Assembly (NCBI GenBank): GCA_024280585.1
Contig: JAJRPW010000165.1
Location: 1 to 30,639, forward strand
Source of the DNA: Alphaproteobacteria bacterium
Lineage (GTDB): Bacteria > Pseudomonadota > Alphaproteobacteria > Rickettsiales > UBA6187
Length of the DNA stretch: 30,639 nt
Direction: 5' to 3'
Shown: positions 6,880-14,158 of the stretch, in pieces
Layout: each line of letters starts with the position of its first letter
Position numbering within the stretch: position 1 is the stretch's first letter
Position numbers and translations under genes: made by a program
Notes under the pieces: generated by a model
Told to the model about the DNA's origin: nothing
Seen by the model: the letters and a program-made list of their open reading frames with translations, nothing else
The model's database searches: none

Positions 6880-9800
6880 TTACGGCAGCGCAACGCCCCA
6901 TTTGTCAGATAGATACACTTCGACGCCTTTGCGTTTAATAGTGGAAAGGTTAGTGTTATATACGATTATCTCAGCAATTCCACCATCCCAATATTCTGTG
7001 CTGGTAGATTCTTTCTTCCCAATTGTGTATCCATCTGAAAATGCGGTCATTGTATCCGCTCTCGCTCCAACATTTACCCCGCTTACAAATGGATTATCAT
7101 TTGTTCCGTCCACTATAGATTCCACAATATAGTAGGTAGTGGCGGTAAGTGCTGCGTCCGCCCCATGATCGGTCGTTGTTCCCCAAGAACTATTGTCACC
7201 ATAAAAAGATGAAAAATAGTTTGTTGTTGTTCCTACACCAACTCTCCAATTGAACTCATTACTAATTACTCGCTTAAATCCCGTTCCAGTCCCTGGTGTA
7301 ACAACAGCAAATGTCGAAGCTTTGGTGCCTAAGGCAAATGTTGACTCATTCATGAAATCATCAGCCCCATCAAAAGTCAGTACCCCTTTATTGTTTTGCC
7401 CGCCCCAGGTATATTTTGGTTTGTTCAGAGTCGCAGATTGTGTTGCATTATAGCCACTGCCTGATTTATCTTTCCAGCAACCGACACCGTCTGTATTTCC
7501 AGCAACGGCACCCGAACAGGAACTTGTTTTAAATAAAGTTCCGTTATCCGAAGCATCCAGCCATAATTTAAGACTAGCCTTGCTCGTGCTGTTGCCTGAA
7601 TTAAGCGGGTCAATAAATAGATCCCATTTATCCGATAAATATTGATTTACGGTTTTGCGTTCTGAAGTTGGCAGTTCTCGTTCATACAGAATTATCTCAC
7701 CAAAGTCGCCCTGAAAGGCTAAAGCGCTTTTATTAATACCTATTGTAGGAGTAACTCCACCTGCAGCGAAGGTAGCTGAACTTGTTGTGTATTCCGTTGT
7801 TGAGTTCAGTCTAGCCGTCCAATTTGTGCCAGAAGCCGCTGTATTATAAATATTAAACTGAGTAATCGCTGTTGTTGGAGTTCCAACGTTATGTCTTGTA
7901 GCAGTTAGGAATTTATCGTAGATAACTCCGCTCAGGGAATAATTTGAGTCACTAGCAATATTCGTATAATCCCAAGACCCTTGGTTGCCTGCAGTGTCTG
8001 CCTTTATAATATAAAACACTTCCCCGGCGGTGAATGATGCCATACTAGGCAAAACAAAATTATCTGCATTTGAGTCATCATAGAAGCTAATTGCAGGCAA
8101 GGTATTTTGTATGGATAATTTATAATCTGGCATAGAAGCAACTACAGCCTGAGTTGCATCATTACCGACCGGCCCTCTGTCTGCCCATGTGCTGACATTG
8201 GCAGTTGATGTGGTGCTATCGATCGTTATTGTCGTGCAGTCATTGGCATCAAGCCACATAAACATCCCGGTTGTTGAAGGGCCGTTTGAGTATATTGGTG
8301 CTACAACCTCAGTAACACAGCCACCGAGGGTATTATCGCTACCACTATAACATGCGTTAATGCTTGTTGTGCCGGATATGGCTATTTTGCCAGCGGCACA
8401 TTGGCATTTACCCTCTGGCGCGTCGTCACTTTTGCGCCATGTAAGGCCGGTCGGGCATGCAACTGACGAGCCACCTGCAACTGTTACACCCCATTTATCA
8501 CCGAGATAGGCTTCAAGTTTAGTGCGTTTGGAGGGAGTAATAACGCGGTTATAGATTAATATTTCGGCTATTTCTCCGTTATAATAGACACCCGAATTAA
8601 AAGTTGCTCCAATTTTTGCCGTTCCTGCAATCGTATTAATAGTAGCGGAGCCTGATCCTGTTTGCCCCATTGCCGTTCCATTTTTCCAGCCTGACGTGGC
8701 GTTAGCATCGCTATTAGCGGCGTTTTGTACTGTCACAATTGAAGGAATGGTGGCGTCTTGAATATTTTGGTTGAAGTCTCTATAACCAACATTTGTATTA
8801 ACTGACACCCAGGGGCTTAGGCCATATCTTCTTCCCGCGCCATCATTACTTGTTAAAGAAACCATTGCTCCATAATTTTTTACGTCAGCTCGTGCAGCAA
8901 CAATTATAGTTCTTGCAATCGTGCCGACTATCGGCTGTGAAGCCAGAGTGAAAACATCGTTAGCTCCATCAAAATCCAAAGCATTTTTGCCATTTATCGA
9001 AGCGGAATTATAAGTTGGCTCATTGGCTGCTGTTGCGTTATTAGCATGGCCTGATTTATCTGCCCAACATCCTGCCGTGTCTGTTCCTGCAACAGCTAAG
9101 GTTGTGGTGCAGGTATTTGCTTGATAAAGAGTGCTTGTGTCTGCGGCATCCAACCAAAGTCTAAGGCCTGCTACATCCGATGGTGAAATTGTATTCGAAG
9201 GTGCATTTTTACACAGTTTCGCCAATGTTTTTGCGCCGGCATATATACGCGCGTATGTCGTTGCATAAGTGCCGTCATATGTGCCATAAACATCTGTTCC
9301 CGCTCGAATATCGGCGACTAATGCCTGAGAATTTTCGCAGGTTTGTGAGTCAATTGCAATCGGTGATGTGATTTGTTTCGGCTGAATGATGCTTTCTTTC
9401 TTGCCATACCCAACGATGTCATCGAAACTTGCATTGGGTTTATCCTGGATATATGCTTTGAAGCTATGGTCAGTATTTGTAGCTTCAATTCCTGTTGCCT
9501 GAGCCGGAGGTGAGTTACTTGTTGTGCGATTGTTTCTACGCCATACGACATTTTTGCCGTTGCCGCCATGACTGATTATCACATAAATTGCGCCCTGATT
9601 ATTTGGCGGAGAGTCATTTATATTGGTTTTATGTACACCTTTTAAGTTCACAACAGCCAAATCGCCGGCGAAATAATCATCGTCGAAATCTTCTTTTGCC
9701 CCAGAAGCGCTTGCTGTTCTAAAGGTAAATTTTCTGCCCCAACCATCATAGGCATATTTGTCATCAAGGTTCAAATTATGCACAGGAATCATGCCAGTTC

Positions 9801-10422
9801 CATTAATCAGGCCATTATTCGCGCATGTATTGCTTGTGGTATTATAATTGCCGTTAACGGTTATATCTACCGGATTGCCCGTTGTCGCAGCATCTCCCAA
9901 CGTCATTGTTGTTGCGATTGATTTTCCGAAATTGGCATCGGTTTCCCTTAAATCCGGCAGGGCAGGGCACGGCACGTATCTCTTCGATCGGATAAAGCCG
10001 GCCAGCGCAGTTTGTACTTTTTCTATATGCGCATAAGTTTCTTTTACCCGGTCGGATTCATTTTTTTTCTGCATAACCCCAAGGCCGCCAACAGCCAGCA
10101 TAGCTATAATACTTGTAGAGATGGACAGCTCAGCGAGGGAATATCCGCGTTGGAAGTTTTTTGTGCCAATATGTTTTGTATTATTCTTGTATATAAACTC
10201 TGAGTCATTCCAGCGAAGGCTGGAATCCAGTCCTAAAAAAGATCTAATCTGATTCATTAAGAACTCACTCCGTTCATACATATTATGTTTGGGACTAGAT
10301 TCCAGCCTTCGCTGGAATGACTCAGAGCATTTACGATAAAACGACGCAAAGCATAAGGCTGACGCAATGCTCTCGGCTTTGTCCCGCAATCTCTCCGTAA
10401 TCTTTCCAAAAAACTTTCTCAT
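6880..10422 (-). CDS. Prepilin-type N-terminus fused to three LamG-like modules
   Basis: This large (1180-residue) protein has a type IV prepilin signal and probable adhesive repeats. The prepilin site is QRG|YSLAELS at residue 93/94 with Glu at +5, followed by the hydrophobic stretch 'ISTSIIAMLAVGGLGVM'. A pilin-like body (about 115-400) shares RYVPCPALPD, IPVHNLNLDDKYAYDGWGRK, VIISHGGNG and ASFDDIVGYGKK with the upstream paralogue. Three concanavalin/LamG-type jelly rolls follow (about 418-648, 718-935, 950-1180), each opening LWLDA-like and closing with EIxxYNxx...YLxDKWG. Between the first two is a Cys-rich linker. The 93-residue leader is far longer than the usual 5-25; residues 32-75 come from a palindromic element. 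ATG 10422 has a GAGG site five bases upstream. An internal ATG at 10257 with GGAGTGAG upstream is an alternative. The export and adhesion roles are inferred. Confidence 0.8.
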   Translation of the reverse strand: MRKFFGKITERLRDKAESIASALCFASFYRKCSESFQRRLESSPKHNMYERSEFLMNQIRSFLGLDSSLRWNDSEFIYKNNTKHIGTKNFQRGYSLAELSISTSIIAMLAVGGLGVMQKKNESDRVKETYAHIEKVQTALAGFIRSKRYVPCPALPDLRETDANFGKSIATTMTLGDAATTGNPVDITVNGNYNTTSNTCANNGLINGTGMIPVHNLNLDDKYAYDGWGRKFTFRTASASGAKEDFDDDYFAGDLAVVNLKGVHKTNINDSPPNNQGAIYVIISHGGNGKNVVWRRNNRTTSNSPPAQATGIEATNTDHSFKAYIQDKPNASFDDIVGYGKKESIIQPKQITSPIAIDSQTCENSQALVADIRAGTDVYGTYDGTYATTYARIYAGAKTLAKLCKNAPSNTISPSDVAGLRLWLDAADTSTLYQANTCTTTLAVAGTDTAGCWADKSGHANNATAANEPTYNSASINGKNALDFDGANDVFTLASQPIVGTIARTIIVAARADVKNYGAMVSLTSNDGAGRRYGLSPWVSVNTNVGYRDFNQNIQDATIPSIVTVQNAANSDANATSGWKNGTAMGQTGSGSATINTIAGTAKIGATFNSGVYYNGEIAEILIYNRVITPSKRTKLEAYLGDKWGVTVAGGSSVACPTGLTWRKSDDAPEGKCQCAAGKIAISGTTSINACYSGSDNTLGGCVTEVVAPIYSNGPSTTGMFMWLDANDCTTITIDSTTSTANVSTWADRGPVGNDATQAVVASMPDYKLSIQNTLPAISFYDDSNADNFVLPSMASFTAGEVFYIIKADTAGNQGSWDYTNIASDSNYSLSGVIYDKFLTATRHNVGTPTTAITQFNIYNTAASGTNWTARLNSTTEYTTSSATFAAGGVTPTIGINKSALAFQGDFGEIILYERELPTSERKTVNQYLSDKWDLFIDPLNSGNSTSKASLKLWLDASDNGTLFKTSSCSGAVAGNTDGVGCWKDKSGSGYNATQSATLNKPKYTWGGQNNKGVLTFDGADDFMNESTFALGTKASTFAVVTPGTGTGFKRVISNEFNWRVGVGTTTNYFSSFYGDNSSWGTTTDHGADAALTATTYYIVESIVDGTNDNPFVSGVNVGARADTMTAFSDGYTIGKKESTSTEYWDGGIAEIIVYNTNLSTIKRKGVEVYLSDKWGVALP
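6883..9171 (-). repeat. Three LamG-like module repeats inside the large pilin-like gene
   Basis: Three diverged protein-level repeats of about 220-230 residues lie at roughly 9171-8479, 8271-7618 and 7575-6883. Shared marks are a LWLDA start, W.DKSG...NATQ, a L.FDGA.D.F strand, and an end of GEIAEILIYN...KR...YL.DKWG. The second copy is most diverged (FMWLDANDCT, GEIILYERELPTSERK). The fourth relative is the single module at the C-terminus of the neighbouring gene. Confidence 0.8.
10198..10327. repeat. 130-bp palindromic element with 36-bp inverted ends, inside a reading frame
   Basis: The arms 10198-10233 and 10292-10327 are inverted copies with one mismatch (CCAGTCC against CTAGTCC). Each arm is itself a hairpin, ATTCCAGC-GAAG-GCTGGAAT. 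The 58-base centre carries no gene. The arm resembles the widespread GTCATTCC...GGAATGAC class of proteobacterial palindromic repeats, and the in-gene position recalls Rickettsia palindromic elements. I see no clear target duplication. The reading frame of the pilin-like gene stays open through it (residues 32-75). Confidence 0.85.
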
Positions 10423-10468
10423 TTTTTCCTCGTTATTTTAGCATGCGTTATGAAATTGCGTCGATCAC

Positions 10469-12367
10469 CTAAGGAACAGTAGTCCAGGTGATTCCCCATT
10501 TATCGCTTAAATACGCACCTATAATATTATGATCAGCAGTAGAAAGCGCAGTATTATATGCTATAATTTCACCTACTTCTCCGACTAAGCCAAGGCTTAA
10601 AGATCCTGCAAGAATACTACCAACCGCAAAACCATCACCGGCTGCAGTTACTCCAAGACTATTATTAACTGAAACCGGACTACTTCCGTTAATATATAGA
10701 TTAGATGACCTATTTGCTAGAGATATAGCTGTAATAATAGCCTCTACATCAACTCCAAAAGTTCCAGCGCTTGTACTGCCGTTGGCAACAGCAGCATCAT
10801 CTCTTATGATATGTCGTATATTATTGGAAGGACTGAAGTCCAATTGCAAGCGAAGGCCATTTCCTCCGAAACGTTGCGCTATTATAGCATCATTAACCCC
10901 ATTAACCCCGTGTTGAGCCACAACAAAAACCGTATAACCTCCATCAGGCAGTGGGGTATTTATCGTTGCCAGATAATCACCACCATCGAATGAAAGCACA
11001 TTGAGTCCATTGATTGTTTGAGTACCCGTCGTTGGTTCCGCGCCAGGAGTTCCTTGTGTCAAATTATTTCCACCGCTTGATTTATCGTTCCAGGCCGAAA
11101 CTGCTCCTCCAGAATTGATAACTGTACTACTATCAGTGGCATCAAGCCATAGTATCAGGCCGGCGATGGCTGAAGGAGCAATACATACACTCCAATCAGA
11201 TGTACAACTCCCATCCCAGCTTTTATCCAGGCATGTACACTGATCGGTTGCGGCGCAATAAGTTGAACCATTTGTTCCCGGATCGTTATTGCCTGGGCAT
11301 TGTGCGCCGCTCCAGTCATTGGCTGTTTTAACTGTTGCTGCAACAGCTCCATAATAGCTAACGCAAACAGTCTGAATTGCTTTCATAACACCAATCGAAA
11401 CCTCATGGCCGGTGTTGGCTGAGGCTTGTTTATATTCCTGCAATTGTGAATCCATCACATCCATTTCTGTCTTGGTAATATTCTTCAGTGCTTGTGAATT
11501 TAACTCACAATCGGCAACGCTGATATGTTTTTTGCCGGAGCTATCTGTAAGGCGTTCCACTTGCACTTTCGTTTTGAAATAGACGATATCATCGAAAGTT
11601 GCGCTATGATTCGCGCGCACATAAATATTGTCTATAGAGCTATAATCATCGGAATTTTCCAGTTCATTTGCATTAACGCTATCCGCCGATTTCACTCCGC
11701 TTGGCAGGAATGCGCCGGTGCCATTTGCACCATGACTCACAATCACATAGGCCGCTTCTGTCGTTAAATTACTACTACCGTCCGTCACTGTTATATTCCC
11801 GGTTTTACTTTCGTAATCAAGGCTGGTGCAGCCGGTTAATGAGCTTGCTGTTGCAGTGACTCCTGTATTAGTTCCAGCATCAGACCCACAAAGTGAGTCG
11901 CTTATGTGATATGTAAAGCGTCTTTCCCACCCATCCATCAAATATTCCATAGAAAGGCCAAGCGAATGCACCGGTACTGAGCCAACAATATTGGGGCAGT
12001 CGATTCCTTGAGTTATTGTGCCGCTTGTTTCTGTGATTGTGTCCAAGTCCTCCATGCCGAAATCATTGACGTATGCGTCGGCGCCACCTGTTGAGTTGCG
12101 GCTGTTATTTGGTGCGATATATGGATCAGCCGGGCATGGAAAGCGCCCCTGCCTAACCCGAAAAATCTCCATAGCGCGTGAAATTTCACGGATTTTATCC
12201 CGTGTTTCAATAGATTTGGTTGAGTCTGCAATTGATGGTGGTTGTGTCCAGGATAAAAACCCAACCGTAGCCGCAGCTGCAACAGAAATTACAACTGATA
12301 ACTCTATTAAACTAAAGCCTTTCTTTTTACGTGCGCTAGAGAAAAGTTTTTCCAGAATTTTCCGCAT
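10469..12367 (-). CDS. Prepilin-type protein with one C-terminal LamG-like module
   Basis: This 632-residue protein has a textbook prepilin start: a short basic leader (MRKILEKLFSSARKKKG), cleavage after G17, then FSLIELSVVIS with Glu at +5. The pilin-like body (about 40-275) contains RFPCPADP, VPVHSLGLSMEYLMDGWERR, VIVSHGANG and ATFDDIVYFKTK, all shared with the downstream paralogue. A Cys-rich linker (about 357-395) precedes one LamG/concanavalin-like module (about 400-632) that starts LILWLDATDSS and ends GEIIAYNTALS...YLSDKWG. A GGGGGG run two bases before ATG 12367 is the likely ribosome-binding site. It is first of a two-gene unit; the next gene starts 46 bases on. Likely a minor pilin or pseudopilin that displays a binding domain; no assembly genes lie in this window. 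Confidence 0.8.
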   Translation of the reverse strand: MRKILEKLFSSARKKKGFSLIELSVVISVAAAATVGFLSWTQPPSIADSTKSIETRDKIREISRAMEIFRVRQGRFPCPADPYIAPNNSRNSTGGADAYVNDFGMEDLDTITETSGTITQGIDCPNIVGSVPVHSLGLSMEYLMDGWERRFTYHISDSLCGSDAGTNTGVTATASSLTGCTSLDYESKTGNITVTDGSSNLTTEAAYVIVSHGANGTGAFLPSGVKSADSVNANELENSDDYSSIDNIYVRANHSATFDDIVYFKTKVQVERLTDSSGKKHISVADCELNSQALKNITKTEMDVMDSQLQEYKQASANTGHEVSIGVMKAIQTVCVSYYGAVAATVKTANDWSGAQCPGNNDPGTNGSTYCAATDQCTCLDKSWDGSCTSDWSVCIAPSAIAGLILWLDATDSSTVINSGGAVSAWNDKSSGGNNLTQGTPGAEPTTGTQTINGLNVLSFDGGDYLATINTPLPDGGYTVFVVAQHGVNGVNDAIIAQRFGGNGLRLQLDFSPSNNIRHIIRDDAAVANGSTSAGTFGVDVEAIITAISLANRSSNLYINGSSPVSVNNSLGVTAAGDGFAVGSILAGSLSLGLVGEVGEIIAYNTALSTADHNIIGAYLSDKWGITWTTVP

Positions 12368-12460
12368 ATCCCCCCGAAGTGCCAGTTATAATAATATTAA
12401 TTATACCCTAAAATACGCCTCATATCACTATCATTATGTAATAAAAATGCAATAAACGAT

Positions 12461-12485
12461 ATTATGTTCCATTATGGAACATAAT
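12461..12485. promoter_or_regulatory. Operator-like perfect palindrome between pilin and fliX operons
   Basis: ATTATGTTCCA (12461-12471), a TTA spacer and TGGAACATAAT (12475-12485) form a perfect 11-bp inverted repeat. It lies 94 bases before the prepilin gene and 130 before fliX, in the 247-base divergent region. Its core is GTTC-N7-GAAC. Alphaproteobacterial LexA boxes are GTTC-N7-GTTC direct repeats, so this is not a classic match. A minus-strand TATAAT at 12405-12400 could be the -10 of the pilin promoter. The rest of the gap (to 12614) is AT-rich with no gene. Confidence 0.45.
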
Positions 12486-12614
12486 TGCATATTATAGATT
12501 GAAAATCCAGTATATTTTTCAGCTTTTAATTTCGCAGAGCTCGCTGTGTATATAGCCAATTTTGCCTAAATTAATTAAGTTTGAATTTCTTGCAAATTGT
12601 GTTATTGGTTGGGC

Positions 12615-13028
12615 ATGAGAGTTTCTAATGTAAACAATGCCAACGTGGCAGCATCAGGTAAAAAAACGAAAGAAAAAGCTTCGGGTGGGAATTTTGCTGG
12701 CCTGGTAAGCGGAGCGGCTGAAGAAGCCACGGCGACATCGTCATTGGCTGCGGTGAATCCGCTCGGGTCTTTGCTGGCTTTGCAAGAGGTGGATTCGGAT
12801 CAGGAGTCCAGAAGTAAGGTGCTAAAAAGAGGCGGTGATATACTCGATAATCTGGATGAAATAAGGATGGGATTGCTTACCGGCGAATTGCCGCAATCTA
12901 CCTTGCAAAACCTTGAAAATCTTATAAAAACCTGGCGAGAAAACATCGATGATCCCGAATTAGTAACGATAATTGATGAGATTGAGCTAAGGTCTGCCGT
13001 TGAGCTGGCTAAGCGCGAATTCGGTTAA
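12615..13028 (+). CDS. fliX: Flagellar assembly regulator FliX
   Basis: FliX is an alphaproteobacterial protein that, in Caulobacter, works with FlbD to couple late flagellar gene transcription to basal-body assembly. The 137 residues begin MRVSNVNNANVAA, run through a low-complexity Ala/Lys/Gly stretch, and end with the family's conserved part: 'ILDNLDEIRMGLLTGELP', a helical middle, and 'IIDEIELRSAVELAKREFG'. I chose ATG 12615 because it opens the family-like N-terminus; an in-frame TTG at 12597 would add six atypical residues. The ribosome-binding site is weak. It is divergent from the pilin-like operon and is followed by a small unknown gene. The downstream AT-rich hairpin (13037-13054) is weak. 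Confidence 0.88.
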   Translation: MRVSNVNNANVAASGKKTKEKASGGNFAGLVSGAAEEATATSSLAAVNPLGSLLALQEVDSDQESRSKVLKRGGDILDNLDEIRMGLLTGELPQSTLQNLENLIKTWRENIDDPELVTIIDEIELRSAVELAKREFG

Positions 13029-13080
13029 AAATATATAAAAATCGCTTGATTTTTCTTTTCATTTCACCTAATAATCATAT

Positions 13081-13169
13081 CCCCGCTAAGGGGAGCTTTT
13101 GACGTATTGGGAGATACTGACGATGGATTTTATTGGTGATAAAATCACCAGCGTGAGCAACGCTGGTGA
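13081..13169 (+). promoter_or_regulatory. Overlapping hairpins at the 5' end of the unknown gene
   Basis: CCCC-GCTAA-GGGG (13081-13093) would hide the AGGGGAG ribosome-binding site. Further on, TGGTGAT (13134-13140) can pair with ATCACCA (13144-13150). The latter overlaps TCACCAGCG (13145-13153), which can pair instead with CGCTGGTGA (13161-13169). The two hairpins exclude each other, as in attenuators. A regulatory role is inference. Confidence 0.3.
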
Positions 13170-13503
13170 CAGGTATGCTCGGCCGAAATGGGCTGTGAGA
13201 GCGGATAGTGAGGATTTCGATGATTACGAATCCATGTTCAAGACGTTTATGGAAAAAATATTTTCCAATAACGGATCATTCAAAGTCGATGGTTCGCTAT
13301 TATTTGAATTTGTGCCAAAAACATATACAAATAATAACAAGCTAATAGATGCGGAAACCTTTTTTCAGTTTCATAAAATCGAAGAAAAAACTAATTTCAT
13401 TGATTTAGAGGATGATTATGAGGGATCGGCCCTTAAAAGCTATGAGTATCAAAAACACGCCCCATTACCGACCAGTATAGAGCAATTTATGCCGGAAATT
13501 TAG
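13123..13503 (+). CDS. Small acidic protein of unknown function in the flagellar cluster
   Basis: I do not recognise this family. The 126-residue protein is soluble-looking and acidic, with a DSEDFDDYESMFKTFMEKIF segment and a second acidic run, FIDLEDDYEGSALKSYEY. It has no signal peptide, membrane helix, cysteine or obvious catalytic motif. It lies 95 bases after fliX on the same strand, and faces fliS. The start is uncertain: ATG 13123 has GGGAG about ten bases upstream, while an in-frame TTG at 13099 sits four bases after the stronger AAGGGGAG. The 5' region has competing hairpins (13134-13169). A flagellar role is suggested by position only. Confidence 0.65.
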   Translation: MDFIGDKITSVSNAGDRYARPKWAVRADSEDFDDYESMFKTFMEKIFSNNGSFKVDGSLLFEFVPKTYTNNNKLIDAETFFQFHKIEEKTNFIDLEDDYEGSALKSYEYQKHAPLPTSIEQFMPEI

Positions 13504-13512
13504 ACGCTTTTT

Positions 13513-13658
13513 TAGGTTCTGTTGTAAAATTTCCAGAGTGAGCCGAAAATGCTGTTTTTTGAGAACCGTATCGCAACGTACGTAAAAGTACTTGAGAAAC
13601 GGAAGCGCAGAAAATTGGCATTTGCAGGCCACTATGGAAAAATTCACAACAGAACCTA
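13513..13658. mobile_element. Miniature inverted-repeat element with IS6-like ends
   Basis: The ends read TAGGTTCTGTTGT on the left (13513-13525) and its exact complement on the right (13646-13658). The similarity continues inward for about 40 bases, so the 146-bp unit is a long imperfect palindrome. The tip resembles the GGTTCTGTTGCAAA ends of IS6-family elements such as IS257/IS431. There is no transposase or reading frame inside, so it would be non-autonomous. I see no 8-bp target duplication. It lies between two convergent genes, supplies the TAG stop of fliS, and may act as a bidirectional terminator. Confidence 0.65.
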
Positions 13659-14147
13659 GGCATCAATCTCAACCTCAATTGTGCCATCTGGATTGTCATT
13701 GATTATAACCGCGGCCGACTCAACAGCCTGGTTTATCTCGGACTCGACTTCTTTTTCAACACCCCGACTCTCACTAGTTTGTTTTGCTACATCAACCCAG
13801 GCGTCACGCATAGTTTTTAAATCCTCAACTATTTTGTTGCAATCTTCCAGGTTGCTGCTGGCTTGCGCATAAAGCATACGCATATCCAAATCACGGTAAT
13901 ATTCATCCAGCGCTGTTGCTGTATCGTGCGTTTGTTCGTTAAAATCAAGGCATGAATTCAGACCGGCAATGATTGCAATTGCCTTGTTAAATTTGTTATA
14001 ACGCCCCTCTGGGTCATTATTTTCAATGGCATCCTTCGCCTGTTCAACAAAGTTTATCGTGCCGTCATACAGCATAATTAATTGCTGCATTTCGCTGACT
14101 GTTTCGCCAGCTTTTTGATATGCACCATACTGATTACTATAGACCAT
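13656..14147 (-). CDS. fliS: Flagellar export chaperone FliS
   Basis: FliS binds the C-terminus of flagellin in the cytoplasm, stops it polymerising early and hands it to the flagellar export gate. The 163 residues show the family pattern: YGAYQKAGETVSEMQQLIMLYDGTI near the start, then 'NFVEQAKDAIENND', a 'FNKAIAIIAGLNSCLDF' helix, and 'LDEYYRDLDMRMLYAQASSN' through 'DLKTMRDAWVDV'. The C-terminal tail of about 40 residues is acidic and longer than in compact homologues. AAAAGGAG stands four bases before ATG 14147. It follows fliD by 11 bases, the classic fliD-fliS order. The stop codon TAG falls in the right end of a miniature element, so the last residues may have been changed by the insertion. 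Confidence 0.92.
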   Translation of the reverse strand: MVYSNQYGAYQKAGETVSEMQQLIMLYDGTINFVEQAKDAIENNDPEGRYNKFNKAIAIIAGLNSCLDFNEQTHDTATALDEYYRDLDMRMLYAQASSNLEDCNKIVEDLKTMRDAWVDVAKQTSESRGVEKEVESEINQAVESAAVIINDNPDGTIEVEIDA

Positions 14148-14158
14148 TAATGCTCCTT

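Noticed and set aside
12461..12485. Calling the palindrome a LexA box
   Set aside because: Alphaproteobacterial LexA sites are direct repeats GTTC-N7-GTTC; this is an inverted repeat.
13037..13054. AAAAATC-GCTT-GATTTTT after fliX as a rho-independent terminator
   Set aside because: The stem is almost all A-T and would be unstable.
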